From contig JAKCWW010000013.1 of the NCBI GenBank assembly GCA_026260175.1, forward strand, positions 88,177 to 152,176: 64,000 bases of DNA, read 5' to 3'. The notes under the pieces are model-generated. The model was not told the DNA's origin and did no database searches. It saw only the letters and a list, made by a program, of their open reading frames with translations. This document shows positions 54,926 through 64,000 of the stretch, one piece after another. The stretch is from Reticulitermes lucifugus. Its lineage: Eukaryota; Arthropoda; Insecta; Blattodea; Rhinotermitidae. The position numbers and the translations under genes are program-made. Each line of letters opens with the position of its first letter. Position 1 is the stretch's first letter.

Positions 54926-57719
54926 TTTACCCCTGATGTTAGCTAGGTCGTTAGCTGGCTACACAAGCAGCACGTCGGTCAGAAACAAAGTTAACGACAG
55001 TCAGTGGAGTGACAGCCCCATACCAGTCTTTGTCCAATCCTAGTCTGTGATGGCGAGTTTGAATTTCTGCAGAGACATTAATGTTTCTCAGCTCCTTTCC
55101 TTGTCTTGTACGGCAGATTGACTGTGATTGTCCATTCCGTCTAAACTCCCCTACTGCTTGTATTAATGTGGAATTACATGACCTTTACAATATAAAACTG
55201 TGGTCTTCACAGTACTGTACCGCCGAAAAGGATGTTGCAGTGTCAGTAAGGCACATACACAGGACCGAATACGGAGTGGAGTAATGACATTTCTAGTTCC
55301 AGGGGAATAACCGGATAGTAGGAAACTTTAAATAAACCAACACCACCTCCTCTCTTTCCTGTACCACGCATATTGTTACTTCCTCATATGTTACGGAACT
55401 TGCGCCTTAACTTTTTGCGTACCTACTGCTGTACAGAGCAGCAAAATAAAATGTACCCTGCCTAGCTTAATCTACTGTAATGTCATGTAAAAGAATAATT
55501 AAACAAGTAAGTTTCATTGAAGGAGGAAAGAAACAACGAAAACCAAAGAAAGGATGAAGGAAATAAGAAAGAATGGGCAGACAGGAAAAGAGACAATGCA
55601 GGGAAGAATAGATTTTATCAGAAAAGAGGAAACAACATGTGTAAAAAGACTTGTCCTTCTGTTAGCTTCAGGATACACTCAAATTTCGCAAGGAATTAAA
55701 TCAGACGGAATTTCCACATTCTTCTAAATAGATTATACTTACATAATATGTTTATTTGACAAATGAGCGTTAGCTTTTATTATCAAAAACTAACCCGTAA
55801 CACCAGATGCTAACATAACCTTAACAGTTTACACTTAAATAAACCAAGAAATTCCAAGTTAACCTTACTTACTTAGTTACTTCTTGGCACCAGCTTTGAG
55901 CCATATTTCGTAAACAGGCATCAGCTGATATTTATTTGCGTATGTTCAAATACAGACAGGTATAGTATGCCCACGTTACACTACGCTGAGAATTACTTGA
56001 AATAATTCAAAATTTGCATATCGTCATCCGTGACAAAGATCGTAGCATTTAAAACATATGCATAATGCAGAAGCTGGAGACCAACGCTTCTGACCTTCCA
56101 CTTCTTTCAGGTAAGAAATTCAGTGGCCTGTAACAACATTTCGCTCTTATTCCACGACTCTCTGAGTTGTTTCGAGGGGAATTAATTTTCTGTGTGAGTA
56201 AAAGTGTTTTATATTACCATAATTAATGAGACGTAACAGAAAGCATTCGTTTGTGTTAATTTTCATTAAAAAGATTTAAAAGTTTCAACTTTTAGTCGTA
56301 TTTGTAACCATAATTTTTAATCTAGACACGATTGTATTCACAATCACGTCGTCTCAAGTTTTATTATTCTTAGAATTTTGTATCACATAATTACAACACA
56401 AGGTTTTCATTTACTGAAAATTCTTAAATAATGTCAACACAGATTGATATAACTTAAATAATAAAACACGTATAATTTCTGAAAATGGAAGGATTGTTTC
56501 TGAAAAATAAGGTATTGAACTCATTAGTGTAGAGTGACAATTAATTGTACCACTTTCTTTAATATTGATAACCTCTGCTTGTGTTCATTATGATCTTCAC
56601 AAAACAGATCACGTAATGCCCTCAACATTACATTGTTTAAATTCGCAGTAGACACCCATATGTTCACTGAGATGTAGTAACTTAACTTTTATATAGTCCT
56701 ATTTGTTAAATGAAATTCTTGTTTAAAACCATTCTACTAAGTTGGCATTGTAAAAAATGGTTATGGAAGATAAAGCATAAGCTGCTTGACAAAGCCTGAA
56801 CTCACTGTGGCCTTGTACGGAGGATTACACATTTCTGTGCACATATATAAAATACTGAAAACTGAATTTAATACATTTGTTCATGTATTTATAAATGTGA
56901 AGAGGATGTATGGCAATACCAAAACACAGGAAAATGGACAGACCAATCTTTTCGTCAGAGAATGCCCCACGACAATTATGAGTTCAGACATCAAATATGG
57001 TCATGAACCCAAAAGGGGATTGACACAAAAAATAAATACCTGACCTTCAGTTGTAAGGTAATTAGAACCTGAACTGAAATTCGCCTTTCTACGTTGTTTT
57101 AAAAGACATTCAACCACAAATTCGAAAACACAATTAATTACTCGATTTTCTTTCACAAATTACAATATCCATTTTAAATTTAAAGCAGTGAAATAAATTT
57201 AGAAATGCCCCTGTGTTTAATGACAACCACATAGAGGAATAAAGTAACGTAAGTCATTATACGTGTCGGTTATGAAAGTCACCATCACAATCCGTCCGCT
57301 TAAGTTCCTTCATTGCGGTATGAGACCGGATGAGACTGAGTGCTTGTCTAGAGACAGTGATGGTGGAGTGGATACCTGTACCTTCCTGAAATTAAATCTG
57401 GTTTCTGAACTCGCACGCCAGTCACTGTAACCAGTGAGCAGTCCCTTATCACGTACAAATTTCAGATATAAAATACCATTACGTCATTTGCGACTGGAAC
57501 TACAGCTTCGGCCTTCCGGCCAAATATTTAAGTATAAACATAAAGTTATCACATTTTCATTAACTAGGTCGCGAAAAATTAAGGGAAGATTAAATTCTCG
57601 GAATACTTATTACCATTCGTCTCGAGTTATTTCGCTTCCCATTATTTCACCCACGGACTTAAACATAGAAACTTGTGATGGTTTAAACGAATAGTCCTAT
57701 AAAACTTGATCCCTTATTC
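54926..57719. other. Anonymous AT-rich stretch
   Basis: No gene recognised. Lys/Glu-rich frame at 55517-55699 reflects an A/G-rich tract. A 85-codon frame at 56786-57043 has no domain. Confidence 0.35.
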
Positions 57720-57724
57720 TAGCT

Positions 57725-58165
57725 GAAGACCACAGATCTGGTACGTCTGGTAACTAAGTACTAAGAAAAATATTTGGACGTACAACAGAAGAAGCAAAAG
57801 AACACCAGAGAAAACTGTAGGGAGAAGTTCTTCATTTGTAGGGCACACTCCTCACTAGAAGCGAGATGGTCTGATCGCGAGACTGTACGATTATTGTGGT
57901 AAGATTAAGAAGGATTAGGTAGGCGGACATGTAACACGGGCGGTGGAAACAGCAGTGACGTACAAGTTTTCGGTCGGAAAACCTGCAATGAAGAGATTAT
58001 TTTAAAGATGGATGGGCATATGGGAAAAATAATATTAAAATTAAAAAAGGTTGTCAGAATGGTTGGATGTATTCACCTACTGCAAGTTGAGTTTAGTGGT
58101 GGGTCTTGTGCACAGGGTAATAAAATGTCGGGTTCCACAAAATGCGGGGCATGTCGTGACTATGG
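57725..58165 (+). mobile_element. LINE C-terminal relic, strongly decayed
   Basis: Frames give VLRKIFGRTTEEAKEHQRKL, then an eroded GHVTRAVET, FSVGKPAM, and GWAYGKNNIKIKK, followed by the 3' string GTTCCACAAAATGCGGGGCA also seen in related form at 54868. Order matches the family (VLRKIFGPKREE...GHVARM...VGKPEGKR...DNIKMD). Confidence 0.6.
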
Positions 58166-59109
58166 AGAGAATATTAGCTATTAAAAAAGGAATTTGTTCA
58201 TGGTGTTATTTACTTGTGGCATTATGATGGTGACAGTTTCAGTCCGCGCGTAGAACAAGACAGTGAAAAAAAAACCAGAAACGCAAGAATATATGGGAAG
58301 AAATTACGATACACATTTCGTCTTAAATGTTTCAATGTATATGGCCAGACTAGAAGGAATATAAATTAAGAATTAAACTGCTTAGAAAATCCGTTTGGCT
58401 GCATAATTTCCAATCGCAGGTATTCCGAAGACATTATATTTGACAGACACAGCCTGAAACACCTGCATGACCACCATGGTTGTAGTAGTTATAATCTGAA
58501 ATTACATTCTTGCAAAATTTATGACAGATCCTATGTAACTTGTCCTCATACAAAATTACATATGTCTAGCTCCAATTATAAATTATTTATCGCCATAAAA
58601 CCGCGAGATAAATATTATTTTCCAGTAGCCTTCACGTTGTCTCATATTATATAAGAAAATAAATTCTTACAAGGAAGACGAAAACATTGGGAAGACCAAC
58701 ATTCATGGCCATATAGAACTATCAGGTTATGCTGGATGATGACGATGGCGATGATAATGATTATGATGATGATATAATGATCGGGATAATGATGATCATA
58801 AGTATGTCTAAAGTCGCAGCACAGTCTGGTGTTACCTGAGTCCATCTAAAACTCGTTATACTGAATATTGAAATATGGTGGCCTATGTTAACTAGTTCCC
58901 AACTCGGCCGTTCACAGAAGCTCGATACTGATTACTATCGATAGCAGGAAACTAGAAAGTACAAATGTTGGGTGCCTACGACTCGCACGATATTCGGTTT
59001 CTTAAATGTTACGCACAACACATACCGCTTAGAATCATGGAATTTAACAGGTAAAGCAAGGTAAATCTGTGCGCATCATGAGGGCATATAGCGGGATTGG
59101 ATGTATATT
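58166..59109. other. Anonymous AT-rich stretch
   Basis: No gene recognised. (GAT)-rich simple sequence at about 58736-58800. Confidence 0.35.
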
Positions 59110-59296
59110 TATTCTTAACCTCTGGACTAGATGGAGGTGAGTGGTCACCGTCGCCCCCCGGCCGCTTTACCCTGGTACTCATTCAATAGGAGGCTGGGTG
59201 GATTCCAATGCCTTACTGCTGCCGGACATCGAACCACTGCTCCTCGGCCGTCCAGCCCGTTGCCAAATCGCTACACCGATTACCGTAACCCGACTC
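59110..59296 (-). repeat. SINE-C copy, internally shortened
   Basis: Plus strand: ATTCTTAACCTCTGGACTAG, ATGGAGGTGAGTGGTCACCG, CGGCCGCTTTACC, AATAGGAGGCTGGGTGGATT, CATCGAACCACTGCTCCTCG (reversed B-box region) and GTCCAGCCCGTTGCCAAATC. About 40 bases shorter than the 39990 copy. Confidence 0.8.
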
Positions 59297-59819
59297 CTGG
59301 ATTTGGTACGTCTTATCAACAGTTCCGCCATCTTTCAATTATGAATGGCAACATCTATCAGCTATTCAACATCAGTATAGGCTTCCACGGAAATAATTCT
59401 ACGTGAACAGATTTAGTTACACGTACACACCTAGGTTACTTACAACGAGAAGGTTTCTTTCTTACCGTCTAAGCCGCCGCGGCATGCCAAATGAAATATC
59501 GCATAACTAAGAAATGAACGTATTTGGCCAGCAGCGGGAAGTCGTGATTCTGAGAACCTCCGCTGGAGGCCACCAGTCTATGGACTAGCGTAACAGACGT
59601 GGGTCTGTCGGCTCGTCACAGCCAAGAACAGTTACTTTCGTTCTTGCATTCTGAGTCATCTTTCTACCGAAACGATCCTGAATATCCATGGGTAGGAAGA
59701 AAGATTTTGTGTTTTAGACTCATAGTTTTCTGTCTTTGCATAATGGTCTGTAACTGCACAATGGGCTGAGTCCTTTTGAAGCTATCAGTCACTCAGCTGG
59801 TCAACGTATTCATCATCTT

Positions 59820-59905
59820 GTGTGGAAATCGGAAGGTTCATTCCCGTTAGCACTTGAGCCCATGCCTATGCCCTATCCTGATCCGATTTACTCCAGTCCA
59901 TAAAC
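59820..59905 (-). other. Possible further LINE scrap
   Basis: Minus strand MDWSKSDQDRA and MNLPISTQDD are reminiscent of repeat-encoded LINE C-terminal peptides; weak. Confidence 0.25.
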
Positions 59906-59916
59906 GATCACATCCT

Positions 59917-60066
59917 ATCTGCGCTCTTCTGGGATATTACGCGGCGTCGTATGGTAATTGTTTACCGACGTTTCGGGACAACGTGAAGATGGGACCGACA
60001 CGTTGTCCCTAAACGTCTGTAAACAATTCCCACACGACGCCGTGTGATATCCCAGAAGAGCGCAGA
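59917..60066. repeat. Penelope-type inverted repeat with hammerhead-like centre
   Basis: Arms 59917-59985 and 59999-60066 are near-complementary over about 68 bases around a 13-base loop. The plus strand across the loop reads GTGAAGATGGGACCGACACG then TTGTCCCTAAACGTC, which resembles CTGAAGA, stem II (GGGAC/GTCCC), GAAAC and GTC. The outer part CTGCGCTCTTCTGGGATATT and its flank GGCTTCCGCCGCGATGTTGA (reversed, to about 60093) are shared with 1691-1801. Family assignment is inference. Confidence 0.7.
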
Positions 60067-60229
60067 TCTCATCAACATCGCGGCGGAAGCCTGAAATCAC
60101 GGATCAAATCCTATTTCTTTAACGTAACCCATTTGGTGTAACAAGAGCTCGAAAAGATTTTGTGCTCGGTATATTGTACTGTTGTACAAACGATGGTTTT
60201 CTGGATTATGCCATTTATACGGTTAAGCA

Positions 60230-60290
60230 TGTTCCGCCGTTTCGGAGGATTTGGAAGCCTCCATCTTCAGGGTAAATTAATTTCTTTCAA
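60230..60290 (-). repeat. Penelope-type hammerhead-like relic
   Basis: Minus strand reads CCCTGAAGATGGAGGCTTCC then AAATCCTCCGAAACGGCGG: CTGAAGA, stem II GGAGG/CCTCC, GAAAC. The stem III and cleavage part is less clear. It sits about 160 bases right of the previous inverted repeat and could be part of a composite insertion. Confidence 0.5.
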
Positions 60291-61098
60291 GTGGCTGCTA
60301 AAGAGACTGGGATGAGGAAATGTATAGATAATATAGAAAGGTTTAAGGATTGTGGCCATCAGAAACTACGTAGCTCTCACTGTAGGTGTGACTGGTCGAT
60401 ACAGTCTTACACTTACACACTTGTAGCAACCCAGCAGACCTGAAAACTTACTTACATAGTTACATTAAACTAAATCAGACTTTTCAGAGCTATGCTGATT
60501 TTATATACGATGCAGATGTATTAGTAGTAGTAGTAGTAGTAGTAGTAACGACAACGGCGACACCATCTGCGTGTGTCCTTTCACTTAACAGAACCCCGTG
60601 ATTACAGTATCGCTAATTCCGAACTCCGCATTGTAAAGTAATCTTGAAATATTTTATCTATTTCCCATCTCTCCCCCCTACTTTTCTAAGCCACCGTTTC
60701 TCCAAGATAATTTCCCACACAAAAATCGCACACGCATTCCTTGTTTCCTCTATCCAAAGTACATGATTATCCACCGATCATAATCTTCAAAATATACTTA
60801 CTTCAAAATAAAATTATCATAACCAGCTTTTCACAAGAACAGTAAAATATGTACAAGCCATACCTGTACTAGCAATACTGTAACAATTCAATTGTCACCA
60901 AAACACCTGAATGAACAAGTGGAGTCAGGAACATGTCTATTTGTCTATGGACAAAGATCAAAAGCATATGCCCTAATATTCAAAGTCAGTATGACATACC
61001 ATCGTATATATTAACAGTTAATAACATGCCAACATTATGCATCTTTGAGAGTTTTTTGACAGTTTAGTTGATAAATATATGGACTAAAGAATTTGAAT
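60291..61098. other. Anonymous stretch with an (AGT)n microsatellite
   Basis: AGT units lie at 60521-60547. No gene recognised. Confidence 0.4.
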
Positions 61099-61423
61099 GC
61101 CGATCCCAGTGGCCGCGCGGTCTAAGGTGTGGGTCTACGGCCACTCTCTTGCTGGGACTATGGGTTCGAATCCCGCCGGGGGCATGGATGTCTGTCTCTT
61201 GTGAGTGTTGTGTGATGTCAGGTNNNNNNNNNNNNNNNNNNNNNNNNNNNNNNNNNNNNNNNNNNNNNNNNNNTGTTGTGTGATGTCAGGTAGAGGTCTC
61301 TGCGACAGGCTGGTCACTCGTCCAGAGGAGTCCTACCGAGTATGGTCGTGTGTCTAAAGTGTGATCACGAAGCCTCGAAAAATAAGGAGGCCTAGCCCAC
61401 ATAGGGGCTGTTGAGCCATAGGG
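61099..61423 (+). repeat. SINE-A, full length but interrupted by an N gap
   Basis: GCCGATCCCAGTGGCCGCGC, GGTCTAAGGTGTGGGTC, intact B box GGTTCGAATCCCGCC, GGATGTCTGTCTCTTGTGAG, then TGTTGTGTGATGTCAGGT, 50 N, and the same TGTTGTGTGATGTCAGGT again before AGAGGTCTCTGCGACAGG and the 3' end GGGGCTGTTGAGCC. Confidence 0.9.
61224..61273. other. Assembly gap, exactly 50 N
   Basis: Eighteen bases (TGTTGTGTGATGTCAGGT) are present on both sides (61206-61223 and 61274-61291). Other SINE-A copies have that string once, so two overlapping contig ends were probably joined without merging. Confidence 0.95.
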
Positions 61424-61669
61424 AAAAAAATAACTTGAATGAATGAGGCATCATAAGTATCAAATAAGAGACCAAGAAGGTACAAGAAGCTCTACGAATA
61501 GGGAAGATGGCTCATAACATGGAGTAAACACATTAAACCATAATTACAACTACGAGAAAATTGATTAACTTCACCTTGTTTATAAAATGAACTATTCACG
61601 AAAGGAACAAATCACTACGTGTGTATTCATAAGTTACAATAACTCCTTGTGAAACAAAAATTGTAGACA

Positions 61670-62310
61670 AACAATATTTTCACTTAATGTAACAATTAAA
61701 TGCACTTAAAATACATGGTATTACAGTTACTTTACTCCGACATGTTTTGGCATGACAATGCCATCTTCAGGCAGTACACACCAACCTTAAAACCAATTAT
61801 AGTAAACTGGATTGCATCTCTAAATTTCATAGCCTTTCGTATATTCTACTGCTAACACCAGTTAGTATGTGAATAAAGTACGTGACATTTCTAATGTACT
61901 GTACACATTATGCATAAATCATATTATAACCCATTTAAATATAAAACATATTTAAAATATATAAACTATAAATAGAAATGAATCTCTGTGTTGTGACAGT
62001 GTGTATACAAACATCTAATGTAGTCCTCGACCCAATGCGGACCTTGTCCCTGTATGACAACGGTATGGTATGTACAGTACACAGTTGACTTCTGCACACA
62101 CCATATATAATGTTTACAATACATTAGATATTTCTCATATTTTATCCACATACTAACTAGTATTAGCCGCAGAATGTACTGAAGGCTATGGAATTTATAG
62201 ATGTAATCCAGTTTACTATCATTGTCATGCCGAAACATTAGGAGTAAAGTGACTGTAATGTTATGTATTGTAAGGGCACTTATTTGGTACATTAAATGAA
62301 AATATTGGTG
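61670..62310. repeat. Large inverted-repeat element, about 640 bp, Penelope-type
   Basis: Left arm about 61670-61915 and right arm about 62110-62310 are inverted copies. Matching blocks: AATATTTTCACTTAATGTAA with its partner near 62285-62305; AGTTACTTTACTCC with GGAGTAAAGTGACT; TAGTAAACTGGATTGCATCT with its partner at 62194-62216; GTTAGTATGTG with CACATACTAAC. The left arm has an extra block of about 38 bases holding CTGCCTGAAGATGGC on the minus strand, absent from the right arm. Spacer about 62-bp-scale AT-rich plus unmatched sequence. No protein. Confidence 0.75.
61734..61775 (-). ncRNA. Hammerhead-ribozyme-like motif, Penelope-type
   Basis: On the minus strand from 61775: ACTGC (stem I), CTGAAGA (61770-61764, CUGANGA type), T, GGCAT with loop TGTC and ATGCC (perfect 5-bp stem II), AAAAC in the GAAAC position, AT, GTC (61741-61739), GGAGT (stem I partner). 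The extra T after CTGAAGA is shared with 28754-28793. The arrangement fits a minimal hammerhead of the kind reported in Penelope-like elements; this copy is worn and probably inactive. Confidence 0.5.
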
Positions 62311-62844
62311 CAAAATGAACGATGTAAATAATTTTAAAACTTTAGACAAACAGATTTTATGAAATGGCCTTGGAAGTCTTTATACTCTTAGATCAAAATG
62401 TGCAAATTGTAAACACAGTGAACACAGAAATATAGAATCCATAACAAAGACACAAACCGGTTTCCCAGTCCAGTACTACTGCAGATCAAGCTGAATACTA
62501 TATTCTTATACATGGGCAACAACAATCTTTTAAGAAGTTTTGAATAAATATGAAAGCAAATTAATTAATTCAAAGGGAATCAAGGTAAGAAAATAACAGA
62601 TATTTTTTGAATTTACTGAAATGAAACATGAATAGGTACCAAGAACCATCTTCATGCAAGTATGGACTGTTACTTTAAAATTAGAAGCAAATACCAACAC
62701 CACAAAAGAATATATGTATCTTATATATACAACAAAATTAAGCAATGTTGGCAATATTAATAATTACTTCGCCATGTTTCTATTTATTAATTTAGAAATG
62801 TTTATATTTAAAATGTACCTAAAATCAGTTTTTTTTACTAGTAA

Positions 62845-62895
62845 CACACACACCTGAAGGTGGCATATGTGTGCTGCCGGCATAGGCAGGGAGAA
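62845..62895 (+). repeat. Possible Penelope-type hammerhead-like relic
   Basis: ACCTGAAGGTGGCATATGTG followed by TGCTGCCGGCATAGGCAG: CTGAAGG, stem II GGCA/TGCC, then a degraded GAAAC position. Resembles 61734-61775 in layout. Confidence 0.4.
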
Positions 62896-62899
62896 ATTA

Positions 62900-63681
62900 C
62901 TTTTAATTATATTGAAATTGTATGTAATGAATGCCATATTTCGGGTATTCATTTACCCTCAGGTATGATTAACAGCAGAGTGGTGATGTCCTTAATCATT
63001 AAATAACATTTTAAGTAATTGAAACAATCCCTTACCATTCACGTTCTGCTTGTGCATCATCGCATCAGGATGCATAACAGGAAACCATTAACAAAACGCT
63101 CCAGTTTATAGTCGAACACAGACATAAGGTTATGTTTCCAAGGTTAAGATCACTTCACATTAACATCAATAAACGCGTCGAACTGCAACTTTTTACCACC
63201 ACAAGTGTTAATGGACACTGGAGTTTATGACACAAGATATATTTTATTCTAAACACTTCGTCTAATGTAATAAAGTAGTAATCGCAAATAACTTGATACG
63301 AATTCACAAGCCACTCTTCCGACACCCAAGAATCAACGCAATATGGACGGTCGCTACTTCCCTGCAATGAATGATGGGTGATCGGAGTAAACAGGTAGAG
63401 GGAGGGGGTAAGGTAGCTTGGTTTGTCAAACGGCTACAGTAACGGACGTCGCTATCACTACGGGCATATCTGCCAGACATAGACAAAGAGAGAGAAACGA
63501 TACGTGGTTCGGCTACTCGTTAACATTCTGCACGTTCTTCGAATTCGTGACACGTCAACAGCATAGCTTCCGCGCGAAATACATTTTTTACTTTTCCTTT
63601 GATGGTGATAACTTTCAGAACTTTGAAGATAAAGGTGATGCCCCCCTACGAACACCATTAAGGCATATGTGGGAGTGGAGT
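62900..63681. other. Anonymous stretch
   Basis: No gene or repeat recognised. Confidence 0.35.
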
Positions 63682-63896
63682 TGTACAGCTCCACTTATTC
63701 TTAACCTCGGTACTAGTTGAAATGTGTGGTCAGCTCTACGGCTCGGGGAAAGAGCTCCCGGTAACATTGAATGGGAGTGTGAGTGAGCCCCAAAGCCGGT
63801 TTGGAAACTGTAAGAGGAAAATCTTTTATCCCAACCGGGAAACACACTAGTCTGCCTCGGTCATCAGCCTGTAGACTAGTCCCTCACTCTACCGTA
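63682..63896 (-). repeat. SINE-C copy
   Basis: Plus strand: TGTACAGCTCCACTTATTCT, TAACCTCGGTACTAGTTGAA, GTGTGGTCAGCTCTACGG, GAATGGGAGTGTGAGTGAGC, CCCAACCGGGAAACACACTA (reversed B-box region, eroded) and GTAGACTAGTCCCTCACTCT. Confidence 0.75.
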
Positions 63897-63903
63897 AAAG
63901 TTG

Positions 63904-63934
63904 TCCCCCTACATGCCTTATGCATGTTGGGGGA
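63904..63934. repeat. Small hairpin
   Basis: TCCCCCTACATGC and GCATGTTGGGGGA pair with one mismatch around the 5-base loop CTTAT. Begins 8 bases after the SINE-C head end. Function unknown. Confidence 0.8.
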
Positions 63935-64000
63935 CTGGGAAGCGCAATAGACGTTTATTTATTACACTACGACAATTTAGTCACTGTGATTTTACACTTA

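Noticed and set aside
1-64000. LTR retrotransposon or viral insertion
   Set aside because: I saw no gag, protease, integrase or envelope motif and no long direct terminal repeats.

Overview
The window reads as gene-poor, AT-rich, repeat-dense intergenic or intronic DNA of a large insect genome. I find no host gene: no long open frame, no recognisable exon series, no RNA gene outside tRNA-derived SINEs. The repeats point to a polyneopteran insect, perhaps a cockroach or termite: several tRNA-headed SINE families, a Jockey-type LINE whose protein style I associate with Blattodea, many C-terminal scraps of another LINE, and pogo, Tc1/mariner and hAT DNA transposons. That placement is inference from memory of such elements.

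Layout. 1-8.5 kb: SINE-A pieces (1-55, 7505-7741), a hairpin repeat (1716-1801), a SINE-D copy (4792-5092), a LINE C-terminal relic (5340-5760), SINE-C (6670-6900) and SINE-B (8266-8498). 8.5-28 kb: mostly anonymous AT-rich sequence with a 44-bp minisatellite (15292-15558), old SINE pieces, LINE relics (21120-21560) and a hAT-type MITE (22392-22890). 28.6-30.8 kb: a dense cluster with a hairpin plus hammerhead-like motif, SINE-B, an AGT microsatellite split by a MITE, SINE-A with an N gap, and SINE-C. 32.1-35.4 kb: two DNA transposons, a 2.0-kb pogo-like element with inverted termini and a damaged transposase, and an internally deleted mariner-like element. 37-51.6 kb: LINE relics, a Penelope-type inverted repeat (41629-41787), SINEs A, B and C, and a pogo-type MITE (48685-48868). 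52.6-54.9 kb: the left end of another pogo-like element abutting a 5'-truncated Jockey LINE that gives the longest real coding stretch of the window. 57.7-64 kb: more LINE relics, SINEs, and two large inverted-repeat elements (59917-60066, 61670-62310).

The most interesting signal is a set of small motifs with a hammerhead-ribozyme-like core (CTGANGA, short stem II, GAAAC, GTC), several inside inverted repeats. Penelope-like retroelements are known to carry minimal hammerheads, so I read these as Penelope-type terminal repeats; the copy at 28754-28793 keeps nearly the whole core. Both 50-N assembly gaps fall inside SINE-A copies and look like scaffolding artefacts rather than true 50-base gaps.
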